From positions 1 to 41,531 of the forward strand of contig DEFA01000010.1 in assembly GCA_002350525.1 (NCBI GenBank): 41,531 bases of DNA, given 5' to 3'. Below the pieces are notes generated by a model. It was given only the letters and a program-made list of their open reading frames with translations, made no database searches and was not told where the DNA came from. A program made the translations under genes and the position numbers. This document shows, piece by piece, positions 33,970 to 41,494 of the stretch; the first letter of the stretch is position 1, and every line of letters starts with the position of its first letter. Source of the DNA: Lachnospiraceae bacterium UBA2864 (GTDB lineage Bacteria > Bacillota > Clostridia > Lachnospirales > Lachnospiraceae).

Positions 33970-34419
33970 TTATTGAAGCTTTTTTATATTATATTTCTGA
34001 TCATACTCCTCCAGAAAACTATTAAATACAGATTTCTCTTCTACTCTCACCTTTTTAAGATATTCATGCGGATCATATATATCAGAATCAACTTCGATGA
34101 CAGCTACTGCTATATTGGAACAATGATCTGATATTCTCTCAAAATTTCCTATTGAATGTAGTATTTTTGACATAGTTCTGCTGTCACTTTGGGACAGTTT
34201 TTCACCAGCTATTCTAACCAGATATGAGCCAAGTCTATCTTCATATACATCAACCTGGTTCTCCAGGTCAGCTATAGCTTCGTTTGTTTCTCCGGAATTA
34301 ATGAAGAGATTATCTAATGAATCGTGAACCGCATCCTTGGTAAGTAGTGCCATTTCATTTGAGAGTTTATTACACTCTGAAATCGCCACCGAAGGTGTCT
34401 CGAAGAGTCTTTCATCCAA
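33970..34419 (-). pseudogene. PhoU-domain remnant of a Na/Pi cotransporter
   Basis: About 149 aa beginning at TTG. The sequence starts abruptly with DERLFETPSVAISEC, the usual linker between the transporter and the PhoU-like C-terminal domain of NptA/YjbB-type Na/phosphate cotransporters. It continues with two PhoU helical hairpins (SKILHSIGNFERISDHCSNI). A stop lies just upstream and the roughly 350-residue membrane domain is missing. It lacks a ribosome site. It is best read as the 3' end of a deleted transporter gene. Confidence 0.75.
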
Positions 34420-34709
34420 AAATGCAATCCTTTTTCAGGATCAGTTTTTATCGTTTTTGTAGCTATCTTTATAAGCAGATTAAGATAACGCTCTATCGTT
34501 CATCCCGACAAACCTGAATTTGCGCGTTTCTACGAGCGGTGCAAGGATGCACCGAATTGGCTGTCGGGAGCTTGCTCACGGACAGACATATTCGTGTGCA
34601 GACTTATAGTGCGACAGCGCGACATGAGCATGAAGCGTAGCGGAATGCGAATGCAGTCACCGCTCAACAAACACCGATTTGTCATCGTCTATAAAACTGT
34701 AAACGATGA
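34420..34709. other. Gene-free 290 bp with structured repeat element
   Basis: There is no convincing frame. At 34499-34581 TTCATCCCGACA pairs with TGTCGGGA and encloses a second hairpin, CGGTGCA-agga-TGCACCG (34537-34554). GCTTGCTCACGG follows, as in the structure at 21-84. Beyond it is a base-rich stretch unlike the AT-rich surroundings (GCGACAGCGCGACATGAGC, then AGCGTAGCGGAATGCG). A further inverted repeat GTCATCGT/ACGATGAT lies at about 34681-34711, just behind the next gene. Confidence 0.6.
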
Positions 34710-35062
34710 TCAACTCCGCGATTTACACTTAATGTAATCAACCCATACATTATCTGCCAAATCATTTATTTCCTTCCATTGTTTCATGCTCTTTATCTCT
34801 TCAGGATTAGTGCACGCACGAAATTCATTTTCATATGTAATATATAAATCCCTGATTAAAATACAACTATCCCTATTTGTATCCGAAATCATGCCGGCAT
34901 CAAGTAATATGTCCAAACTGTATTCTGAAAAGCAGGAAACAACATTTATACAAAACTCTTCAAAAAGCATATTTAAGAATTGTTCTACATTTAATGTATT
35001 TACAGTTGAACAGCACTCTTTTAAGGTTGTTTCAAACCATTCAATTCTTTCAGTTCTTTCAT
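34710..35062 (-). pseudogene. Frameshifted small protein gene downstream of fic-like gene
   Basis: An 86-aa frame (34710-34970) lacks a ribosome site. The same frame stays open upstream to about 35070 without an ATG and reads ERIEWFETTLKECCSTVNT before the apparent start. ATG at 35062 in another frame encodes MKELKEL and then stops. Joining the two near 35045 gives one protein of about 118 aa. This suggests a one-base frameshift. I do not recognise the family; it is helical, acidic and has five or more Cys. It follows the Fic gene by about 40 bp. Confidence 0.55.
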
Positions 35063-35100
35063 CTCTTTACTCACAATCGATATAACTGGAATACAAAATC

Positions 35101-36093
35101 TTACACTTTAACATATCTTTGATTTTTGCTATTAGGTTTATCAGGTATTGTCATACGTATCATTCCTAATTCAATCGCAGGATTAATATAGTTCTTTCGA
35201 AGTGTTTCTTTAGACTTTAGTCCAAGTCCGGCCATAATATCATTTGATGTGTACGGGATATCATATTCCATCAGATCAAGCATCTTTTTCACATATTCAC
35301 TGGTTTCAGCATTTGCTTTATTAACCTGTAATATGACGTCATCTAAAACCTGATCGATCATATCAAGCATAAATTCAATAAAGATGTTGGAATTACCTGA
35401 CGTATTACACTTGGCAATTGCATCATAATATTGTTCCTGAAATCGCTCTATTTGGCTTTCTAATGGAATATATTCAAATACACTTCTCCAACGATATAGC
35501 AAAACCGTATGCCAAAGTCTTGCCATACGCCCGTTTCCATCAGCAAATGGATGTATAAACACAAACTCATAATGAAATACCGCCGCCATTATAAGAGGGT
35601 GTACTTTCCCTTCGTATTTTTTCACCCATGAAAGCAAATCTTTCATAAGTTCAGATACCATGTTTGGTGGGGGAGCAACAAATATGCACTTATCTCCGGA
35701 GAATACTCCCTCATCACCTTTACGGAAAACACCTGATTCTTCAACAGTCAGATGCGTCATTATCCCATGGATCTCTTTCAATTGTTTTGCGCTTGAAGGA
35801 TCGATCTCAGAAATTTTTTCGTAAGCTGCGTAAGCATTCTTTACCTCCTGAATCTCCTTCTGATCTCCTATAACCAAATGACCGTTTATGACATCCCTAA
35901 CCTCGTTTAAAGAAAGAGAATTTGCTTCTATCTTTAGTGATGAGTGAATCGAGCGGATACGGTTGTTTCTTCGAAGATGCGGTTTAGATTCCAACTCTCT
36001 ATGACTGGTAATCTTTCCAACTTTCTCAGAAATAGCTGATACCTGCTCCAGCATTTTTTCTGAAATTGTATAAGGTGGAATATAATTCCCCAT
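35101..36093 (-). CDS. Fic-domain protein (AMP-transferase family) with C-terminal winged helix
   Basis: About 330 aa. The Fic core HPFADGNGRMARLWH (about residues 170-184) has the complete HPFx(D/E)GNGR motif. The preceding FVAPPPNMV is the usual flap region. An N-terminal SLKIEAN segment matches the inhibitory helix (S/TxxxE-x-N type), so the enzyme is probably self-inhibited. Residues about 270-330 look like a winged helix. Fic proteins usually move AMP from ATP to a protein target. A GTG at 36105 overlaps GGAG, so ATG at 36093 is taken as start. Confidence 0.88.
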   Translation of the reverse strand: MGNYIPPYTISEKMLEQVSAISEKVGKITSHRELESKPHLRRNNRIRSIHSSLKIEANSLSLNEVRDVINGHLVIGDQKEIQEVKNAYAAYEKISEIDPSSAKQLKEIHGIMTHLTVEESGVFRKGDEGVFSGDKCIFVAPPPNMVSELMKDLLSWVKKYEGKVHPLIMAAVFHYEFVFIHPFADGNGRMARLWHTVLLYRWRSVFEYIPLESQIERFQEQYYDAIAKCNTSGNSNIFIEFMLDMIDQVLDDVILQVNKANAETSEYVKKMLDLMEYDIPYTSNDIMAGLGLKSKETLRKNYINPAIELGMIRMTIPDKPNSKNQRYVKV

Positions 36094-36137
36094 ATGCTTG
36101 TCCACTCCATTTCATCTTGCTTATTATCTTGCTTATT

Positions 36138-36166
36138 ATCTTACATATTTCTTTCTTGAATGTCAA
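36138..36166 (-). promoter_or_regulatory. Promoter of the Fic gene with tandem 12-bp repeats
   Basis: The minus strand reads TTGACA (36166-36161), 17 bases, TAAGAT (36143-36138). The -10 box lies in the first of two exact 12-bp direct repeats AAGATAATAAGC (36142-36131 and 36130-36119), which may bind a repressor, possibly the winged helix of the Fic protein itself. Confidence 0.6.
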
Positions 36167-36254
36167 TTCGTTGTATTCGTTTAAACTGAATATAATCATG
36201 TACCAATTGTATCATAATACTTGATGAAATCAATGGGATTAGGTATAGTCGAAA

Positions 36255-36292
36255 CGAGTTGAACAACGGTAATCATACTGTCATTCAACTCG
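36255..36292. repeat. Inverted repeat behind the frameshifted gene
   Basis: Nine-base arms CGAGTTGAA/TTCAACTCG flank about 20 bases. On the minus strand only a short T run follows, so it is a weak terminator at best. The rest of the 36167-36296 gap shows nothing else. Confidence 0.5.
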
Positions 36293-36296
36293 TCAA

Positions 36297-36564
36297 TTAT
36301 CTTAGGATAGTTATCTCTCCTATATAACTCTCTCCTATCATGTATATTTCATTTGTCCTGGATATATTTTGCAAAAAATGTTTTACTTCTTCAAGGCTGT
36401 TCATTTCTGAAACCTTCATACAACTTTCATCAATATAAGTTGGATGTGCTATTCGATCAACAAATCGTTTCCTTTTACGAGGATCATTTAATTCCCATAT
36501 TAGACGATCCTGCTTGTTCTTTAAAAATGGATTTTACAATTTCTCTTTCTATAATTGCATTCAT
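36297..36564 (-). pseudogene. Frameshifted hypothetical gene behind an XRE regulator
   Basis: ATG at 36564 follows AAGGA at seven bases and reads MNAIIEREIVKSIF, after which the frame soon stops. One base off, a second frame continues with LKNKQDRLIWELNDPRKRKR and stays open to TAA at 36297-36299. The shift falls in a TTTTTAAA run. The joined product would be about 88 aa, soluble and basic in the middle. I recognise no family. The break could be mutation or a slippery site, but an intact relative is needed to decide. Confidence 0.65.
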
Positions 36565-36597
36565 TTTCTTTTCCTTATCGAAATGTTATTCATACTT

Positions 36598-37104
36598 CTA
36601 CTGCCCTGTCCCATCAAATGCATTCTTTTCAACATATGTCATCATGGTGTTATTTCTCCATGCATGAGCTAACACAAGTGAAGGAATTGAGGCTGCCAGT
36701 ATCCAGAAGTTTTTAGATAATATCCCGGCTATAATGATCCCGATTATAATAATAGCAATAAAAACCATTATTGCTATATGTTCTTTTAACCACTTCTTTT
36801 TGAAGTAGCTGATCCTATCCTTTAGAGTAAAGCTGGTAGATTTAAGTGCTTGAGTAAGATTCTCTTCTGCTGCATTCTTGTATTCATGTTCAGATAACCT
36901 CTTTCCACTCAGAATCTCATTAATAGAAATATCATACATCTCACTTAATGACATAAGAATATCAACCGGCGGTAAATATGTACCTGTCTCCCATCGAGAA
37001 ACCGTTTTGTTTGTAACGCCAAGTTTTTCTCCTAGCTGTTCCTGAGTAAGTCCTTTTTCTTTTCTAAGATCTGATATGAATTTTCCGATTTTTTGTAGAT
37101 CCAT
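36598..37104 (-). CDS. XRE-family regulator with C-terminal membrane segments
   Basis: About 168 aa. Residues 4-58 are a Cro/C1 helix-turn-helix (ISDLRKEKGLTQEQLGEKLG, then VTNKTVSRWETGTYLPPVD). Residues about 108-130 and 134-150 are hydrophobic (AIMVFIAIIIIGIIIAGIL; WILAASIPSLVLAHA), so it is probably membrane-bound with the DNA-binding part inside. GGAGG lies eight bases before ATG 37104; the GTG at 37113 overlaps it. The frameshifted gene follows 33 bp later and may be its partner. Confidence 0.85.
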   Translation of the reverse strand: MDLQKIGKFISDLRKEKGLTQEQLGEKLGVTNKTVSRWETGTYLPPVDILMSLSEMYDISINEILSGKRLSEHEYKNAAEENLTQALKSTSFTLKDRISYFKKKWLKEHIAIMVFIAIIIIGIIIAGILSKNFWILAASIPSLVLAHAWRNNTMMTYVEKNAFDGTGQ

Positions 37105-37266
37105 CTTTCTCACCTCCGAAAAAAATCTATCAGATAATCATAAGAAAGTCTTTACCATGAACAGCGAATGATTACCCATTTGAAAAATATTATACTGATA
37201 TGAAATTATATCCCAATAATTTTTTATATACAAGCTGATGAAAAAATCCAACTTTACTGCGAAAAC

Positions 37267-37310
37267 AAAAAAAGACCTCATATCACCAAAATATGATGAT
37301 ACAAGGTCTT
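37267..37310 (-). terminator. Terminator for the toxin-antitoxin unit
   Basis: On the minus strand AAGACCT/AGGTCTT arms, partly extended inside, are followed by seven T. It lies about 270 bp past the toxin gene and would end its transcript before the XRE gene. Confidence 0.75.
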
Positions 37311-37418
37311 ATAATTCATTATTGTCTTATGACATATTCATTTATCTTTCAAAAGGATAATCTGTTTTGCCCTTTTCAGAATAATCCTTTTTGCCTCCGA
37401 ACATTTTTCATTATAGGA

Positions 37419-37456
37419 GCTCGCAAATACATTTTCTGAACAATGTATTTGCGAGC
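37419..37456. repeat. Perfect 15-bp-stem hairpin (family A/B)
   Basis: Arms GCTCGCAAATACATT and AATGTATTTGCGAGC flank the loop TTCTGAAC. No T run follows in either direction. Outer arms and the flanking GAGCTCGC and (C)GAATTTA bases match the hairpin at 28696-28731, while inner arms differ but stay paired. Confidence 0.75.
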
Positions 37457-37577
37457 GAATTTAGGTCGGTTTAACAGTTCATTTCTGAACTGTTCGAGCG
37501 TATCTACTATACTTTTTGAAGTTTGTATTGTCATTTTATTGTCACGGGTGACAATGCTATAGCTCCCTTGTTGAGTA

Positions 37578-37925
37578 TCATTCCCCCCAATAATCTATAG
37601 ACTCCTGCGTGCGTCCGGATATCCCAAAAAGGTCCATCATGAAATCTTCACGTTCATTATAGATGTTCACGACATAAATACAATCCGGTTCTATCCGGTA
37701 AAACACGTAATTCTTTGCAACAAAAACGCACAAGCAATCTGTATCTACACCGTACATTTCACGAACAGAAATACCTATCTGTTCATTCTCTCGTAATGAT
37801 CGGACACTGCTTCCTATCTCTTTGATAACCCTTTTTCTTACATCCCCACCAAACTGGAAATCAAGATACTTTTTAAGTTCCCGCATTTTTTCAGTATAAT
37901 CTGGTGAGTACTTTAATTTTTTCAA
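37578..37925 (-). CDS. ParE/RelE-type toxin
   Basis: 115 aa. A RelE/ParE fold is suggested by the N-terminal helical hairpin (YSPDYTEKMRELKKYL), SSVRSLRENEQIGISVREM, and strands VFVAKNYVFYRIEPDCIYVVNIYNE, the typical YxxFYxxE/D then I.xI.xxREDxM ending. Its ATG overlaps the antitoxin stop by four bases (ATGA), the classic layout of a type II module. Whether it cleaves mRNA (RelE) or poisons gyrase (ParE) cannot be read here. Confidence 0.85.
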   Translation of the reverse strand: MKKLKYSPDYTEKMRELKKYLDFQFGGDVRKRVIKEIGSSVRSLRENEQIGISVREMYGVDTDCLCVFVAKNYVFYRIEPDCIYVVNIYNEREDFMMDLFGISGRTQESIDYWGE

Positions 37926-38182
37926 TCTATTATCCCCATTTCGCGGTCAAAGTCATCCGCATCAATCCAACCTTCTCGATTTGCCCGCTCTTCAGCTCTT
38001 CTCAAATCAGCAGCGAGTGCCCTGGCAGCTCTGATCCTATCCAATTCATCAGCTTCAGCAACCGTCATGATTGCATATGCACCATGACCGTTTCTGGTAA
38101 GATAGACACGGTTTTTATTATCAACTTCTTTTAAGACCTCTGTATAGTTCCTCAAATCTGAAATTGGCATTATACTTGGCAT
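37922..38182 (-). CDS. Phd/YefM-family antitoxin
   Basis: About 86 aa. The N-terminal DNA-binding part MPSIMPISDLRNYTEVLKEV is typical of Phd/YefM, followed by VYLTRNGHGAYAIMTVAEAD. The C-terminal acidic/basic helix (ALAADLRRAEERANREG) is the toxin-wrapping part. GAGGTG lies seven bases before ATG 38182; the frame extends to 38239 without a better site. It should repress its own promoter at 38228-38256 and neutralise the downstream toxin. Confidence 0.88.
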   Translation of the reverse strand: MPSIMPISDLRNYTEVLKEVDNKNRVYLTRNGHGAYAIMTVAEADELDRIRAARALAADLRRAEERANREGWIDADDFDREMGIID

Positions 38183-38227
38183 ATTCACACCTCTTTCCAT
38201 AAATTGTTCTACAATAACCCTATTCTT

Positions 38228-38256
38228 ATAATACCACACAAAAAATAAACGTACAA
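38228..38256 (-). promoter_or_regulatory. Promoter and repeats of the toxin-antitoxin operon
   Basis: The minus strand reads TTGTAC (38256-38251), 17 bases, TATTAT (38233-38228). Just upstream ACACGTGCAAAT and ACACGTAAATAT recur as imperfect direct repeats, with TGTACGTTTATT overlapping the -35 box. They are candidate antitoxin binding sites. Confidence 0.6.
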
Positions 38257-38705
38257 GTATATTTACGTGTTAATTTGCACGTGTGAAGTGAAAAAGTAAA
38301 TTCCACTTCTAATACCTCTAAGTAGATCTTACTCTTACAGGATCTCCCCCTAAGTTCCACTTATATGTAGTTGAATTTAGTCTTACAATAGTGATTCTGG
38401 CAACCGTCCTTGAAAGGACTGGTGATAATCATGGGTAACAATCCAAATTCACATTGAACAAAATCGCTGCGCGATGGCCTGCCAAGGCTGTGGCGCAGTT
38501 TTACTTTTTCTAAAAAGCAGTGGAAATATCTTTCTGAATTCAGTATAGTTTAGTCACCACAACAAAACAACTGAACCAAGAAAGTTCCACTGCCTATGAA
38601 AAGAATAACATTTCCTGGTATCAAATTCAATTGTAATTATGATGCCAATGCACCTCCTGATAGGTAGTTGTTACCGATAACACTATACATTTAGGAGGTT
38701 TTTCA
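38257..38705. other. Gene-free stretch with several hairpins and TTCCACT motifs
   Basis: There is no credible gene. The motif TTCCACT recurs at about 38303, 38355 and 38585. GCAGTGGAA (38517-38525) and TTCCACTGC (38585-38593) are inverted, and CTTTC/GAAAG extends the pairing past a four-base bulge. CTGCGC...GCGCAG (about 38466-38498), followed by a T-rich run, could be a plus-strand terminator. These may be ends of a lost insertion sequence. A 23-codon frame at 38596 lacks a ribosome site. Confidence 0.55.
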
Positions 38706-39050
38706 ATGTACGAAGATATTTTTTGTAAAATCCGCAATGAAGCCGAAATGCGGAACCTGAAGGAATCCACGATTAACGCTTACTGTAACTCTGTAGATTA
38801 TTTCCTTCGTATTGTGAACAAAGATGTTTCTGCTCTTACAACAGATGATGTCGAAGTATTTCTTACGGAAGGCCCGGACAAATGGAACGAGTATTTCAGC
38901 GAAGATTCATCCCTTTTATGTTCTTTGGACAGGATCTTTGATATAGCTACAGTATTTATGATAAAGGGCAACAGTTATCGTGGAAAGCGCTGTGAAACGA
39001 TTGCATTATCTGCAGGCGATCCGATTACATTAACTAAAACAAAATCTTAA
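38706..39050 (+). pseudogene. Chimeric ORF: integrase N-terminal domain joined to IstB-like tail
   Basis: 114 aa behind AGGAGG at seven bases. Residues about 8-55 look like the SAM-like core-binding domain of tyrosine recombinases (AEMRNLKESTINAYCNSVDYFLRIV, then LTTDDVEVFLTE). Residues about 75-114 (LDRIFDIATVFMIKGNSYRG) resemble the last part of IS21 IstB helper ATPases. The catalytic domain of the recombinase and nearly all of IstB are missing, so a deletion has fused two unrelated ends. IS21-like end repeats follow directly. The second assignment is less certain than the first. Confidence 0.5.
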
Positions 39051-39072
39051 AGGAAAGGAGTTAGGCAGTTGC

Positions 39073-39144
39073 ATTGGCTTTTTCTATTTGACTGAGATTG
39101 GCGATTTCTATGCGACTCTGGGTGGCTAATTCCGCCCGACTCCA
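39073..39144. repeat. Three tandem 24-bp repeats, IS21-like end
   Basis: Units at 39073-39096 and 39097-39120 share ATTGGC, TTTCTAT and GACT at the same places; 39121-39144 is a weaker third copy in phase (TGGC, ATTC, CGACTC). Multiple tandem transposase-binding repeats just after istB are characteristic of IS21-family right ends. No left end was seen. Confidence 0.65.
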
Positions 39145-39637
39145 ACAATTGCACCCCGCAAAAAGAAAAGGCGATTCTTGATGCCTTGAAGTTTTACGAT
39201 ATGTACCCTCGTAGATGTGTTTAGGATTTTGCAATCGGATGAAAGTCCGGTCGTTTTTGATTAGTTGTTTAAATGGAATGATATAATGACCTCAATTAGG
39301 TGCGATTATTGATCGAGATTAATTATAAATGTATTAACTATATGTCCGATGGATTAAGCACTTGACATCAAATGATATGTCAGAAGTACGGATTATTACT
39401 TAAGAATAAGCATATTGTGTGCTGAAGGTCATGTGGAGAGAACTATCAAAAAAGAGAGCCCTGGCTGATTTCTTTTGGTAAATAGAAACTAGCCGATGCA
39501 AGATTTATAAAGAATACGGGAGTGCAAACAATGTTAAACAAAAGCACGTTGAAAAAGTTTTTGTCAGATAACCCCAACTAATAAGATTTATGATTAATAA
39601 AAGGATCGGATTATTAGTCCGATCCTTTGTTATTAGG
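39145..39637. other. Gene-free stretch downstream of the IS remnant
   Basis: No protein family was recognised. TGACAT...ATGTCA (about 39364-39383) is an isolated inverted repeat. At 39531-39581 GGGAG precedes a 16-codon frame that begins MLNKSTLKKF, possibly the stub of a deleted gene. Confidence 0.5.
39600..39628 (-). terminator. Terminator behind the LacI-like GGDEF gene
   Basis: Eleven-base arms AAAGGATCGGA/TCCGATCCTTT with a seven-base loop lie ten bases after the stop. The minus strand continues with TTTTATTA; the plus strand gives TTTGTTATT, so it may work in both directions. Confidence 0.88.
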
Positions 39638-41494
39638 TCAGTTAGTGTCCTTCTGAGCTTTCTTTTCTCTTTTGGCAGCGTACATTATTTTATCAGCTTC
39701 CTGTATAATATCAAAAAGCTTGTCTCCATATTTAGGAGTTGCAAAAACACTTCCATAGCTTATCGATATCTGGTAAGGCTTGTCAATGCTTGCATTGATC
39801 CTAGCTATTTTGCTGTATAGTCTGGCTTCGAAATTCTTCTCAAAGCCTTCCGATACATTCGAACATAACACCACAAACTCATCACCGCCAAAGCGGGCAC
39901 AGATATCTGTGTTTTCCCTGCAGCAACCACTAAGAGCCGAAGCTACCTGTTGGATTGCAAAGTCTCCCTCCTTATGACCATAGGTATCATTAATAGTCTT
40001 TAGACCATCCAGATCTATAAAGCATACCATCAGCGTATGATTCTCATTAATACACTCTTTGAAAAGCTCCTCAGAAGTTCTCGTAAAACCATTACGATTG
40101 GCAATCTTACAAAGTGAATCAAGAACACTAAATTTCGAAACATTTTCGATTGCATTTCCAATGCACATGGTGAGTGTATGGCAGAGCATGCTGTATATTG
40201 GAAAATCATTATTGGTCACAATCAGATATCCTAAAATTCTCTCCGAAAAATGTAACGGAAGAAAATAACTGATATTTCCTCCGGTCCCAAATGGAATCGG
40301 CTGTAGCTGTCTGCTTGGAAAACGGTCCAGCGACATCTTCCTGCCCCTGTCCCAGATAAGAGGTGCCGTCATATATTCCGGATAAGAAGCGTCCTTATCT
40401 GCAGGAGATAATGTATGGTATGTATTTTCCCAGTCCTCGATAAGGCAGAGACTAAACTTTTCCATTTCCAGAGTTCCGACAATCTGTGATATGGCATCAA
40501 CGCATTCAGTCATATTCTTGGAACCTGCAAGCCCGGCAATCAGGCGGTTTAACATATGAACATTGGTGTAGGTACGCTCCAGGCGAAGAGATACATCACG
40601 TTTAAACTCTTTAATATTTTCAAGGTCATGTTCGCCGCATCCACAGCTTTGACCAAACACCGGCTCAGCCTCGAGTGGAATACTTTTCGGCTGATTCTCG
40701 CCCTTCATCAGATTATATAGAACCTGACAGGCTTTATAGCCCGAATCATAAACCGGACGTTTTACTGTTGTCAGTGTCGGGTATGAATTCTGTGCATTAA
40801 AGGTATTATCAAATCCTGTTACAATAACATCCTCAGGCACGTTGTAGCCCATTCGCTGAAGCTTGCTCATAGCCGTCAGCGCCATACTATCATTCGCGCA
40901 TACAAAGGCATCAGGAAGATCAAGACCTGACTCAACAAAGTCTTCTATAGCCTTTATACCATCATAGCTTCTGAATTTTCCAACGAAAAATCTTCTGCTG
41001 TCAAATTCTATATCGTGCTCCTTCAATACATCGCGGAAAGCCCGAAGTCGCTCCTGTGACTCTGGATTACTTGACGGACCAGATATAAAGTTAAAGACTC
41101 TCGCCCCGTGGACAGTTATTAAGTGTTCCACCAGCTTCTTCATTACTGAATAATTATTGATATTTACATTGTAGAATTCTTCGTAATCATCACATTCAAA
41201 AATAACTGTAGGAATTCCAGCTGACTTTACTTTTTCAATAATCAGCTTCCTGACGACTTCATTTGCAAAAGTATTAGTAAGCAGAAGAGCACCATCAAAG
41301 GTTGAAATGTCTGGAAGACCGTAGATACTAAACTCACCCAAATCGAAATCCTTGCTGTCAATAATACCGCCAAAGGAAGCAAAAAAAGACACATTCAGGT
41401 CGTGTACCCGGGCAAAATCATTAATCCCATTTATTATATGATAAGGATACTCTTCGTCCATGCCGGAAACAACAGCAGCAATATTTTTGATCAT
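39638..41494 (-). CDS. LacI-type sensor domain fused to GGDEF diguanylate cyclase
   Basis: 618 aa. Residues 1-285 are a LacI/periplasmic-binding-protein-like sugar-sensing domain (AAVVSGMDEEYPYHIINGIND, DAFVCANDSMALTAMSKLQRMGYNVPEDV, TGFDNT) without the usual DNA-binding helix-turn-helix and without signal peptide, so it is an intracellular sensor. A Cys-rich hinge (SCGCGE, about 285) leads to a linker with GAF-like character (about 300-445). The GGDEF domain (about 450-610) has ARFGGDEFVVL. The inhibitory site reads ExxD instead of RxxD. It probably makes cyclic di-GMP in response to a small sugar-like ligand. AAAGGAGG precedes the ATG. Confidence 0.93.
   Translation of the reverse strand: MIKNIAAVVSGMDEEYPYHIINGINDFARVHDLNVSFFASFGGIIDSKDFDLGEFSIYGLPDISTFDGALLLTNTFANEVVRKLIIEKVKSAGIPTVIFECDDYEEFYNVNINNYSVMKKLVEHLITVHGARVFNFISGPSSNPESQERLRAFRDVLKEHDIEFDSRRFFVGKFRSYDGIKAIEDFVESGLDLPDAFVCANDSMALTAMSKLQRMGYNVPEDVIVTGFDNTFNAQNSYPTLTTVKRPVYDSGYKACQVLYNLMKGENQPKSIPLEAEPVFGQSCGCGEHDLENIKEFKRDVSLRLERTYTNVHMLNRLIAGLAGSKNMTECVDAISQIVGTLEMEKFSLCLIEDWENTYHTLSPADKDASYPEYMTAPLIWDRGRKMSLDRFPSRQLQPIPFGTGGNISYFLPLHFSERILGYLIVTNNDFPIYSMLCHTLTMCIGNAIENVSKFSVLDSLCKIANRNGFTRTSEELFKECINENHTLMVCFIDLDGLKTINDTYGHKEGDFAIQQVASALSGCCRENTDICARFGGDEFVVLCSNVSEGFEKNFEARLYSKIARINASIDKPYQISISYGSVFATPKYGDKLFDIIQEADKIMYAAKREKKAQKDTN

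Larger units (their letters stand above)
37114..37577. other. Hairpin-rich gene-free stretch
   Basis: The 464 bp hold no credible gene but at least four inverted repeats: the terminator at 37267-37310; AAAGGAT...ATCCTTT arms near 37353-37393; a perfect 15-bp stem at 37419-37456; and AACAGTTCA-tttc-TGAACTGTT (37473-37494). The left end (37114-37260) is AT-rich with no clear signal beyond serving as the XRE gene's upstream region. Confidence 0.7.

Noticed and set aside
37267..37494. CRISPR array
   Set aside because: The inverted repeats are all different and there is no constant repeat with regular spacers.
38596..38667. 23-codon frame starting MKRITFPG
   Set aside because: No ribosome site and no known family; too short to support as a gene.
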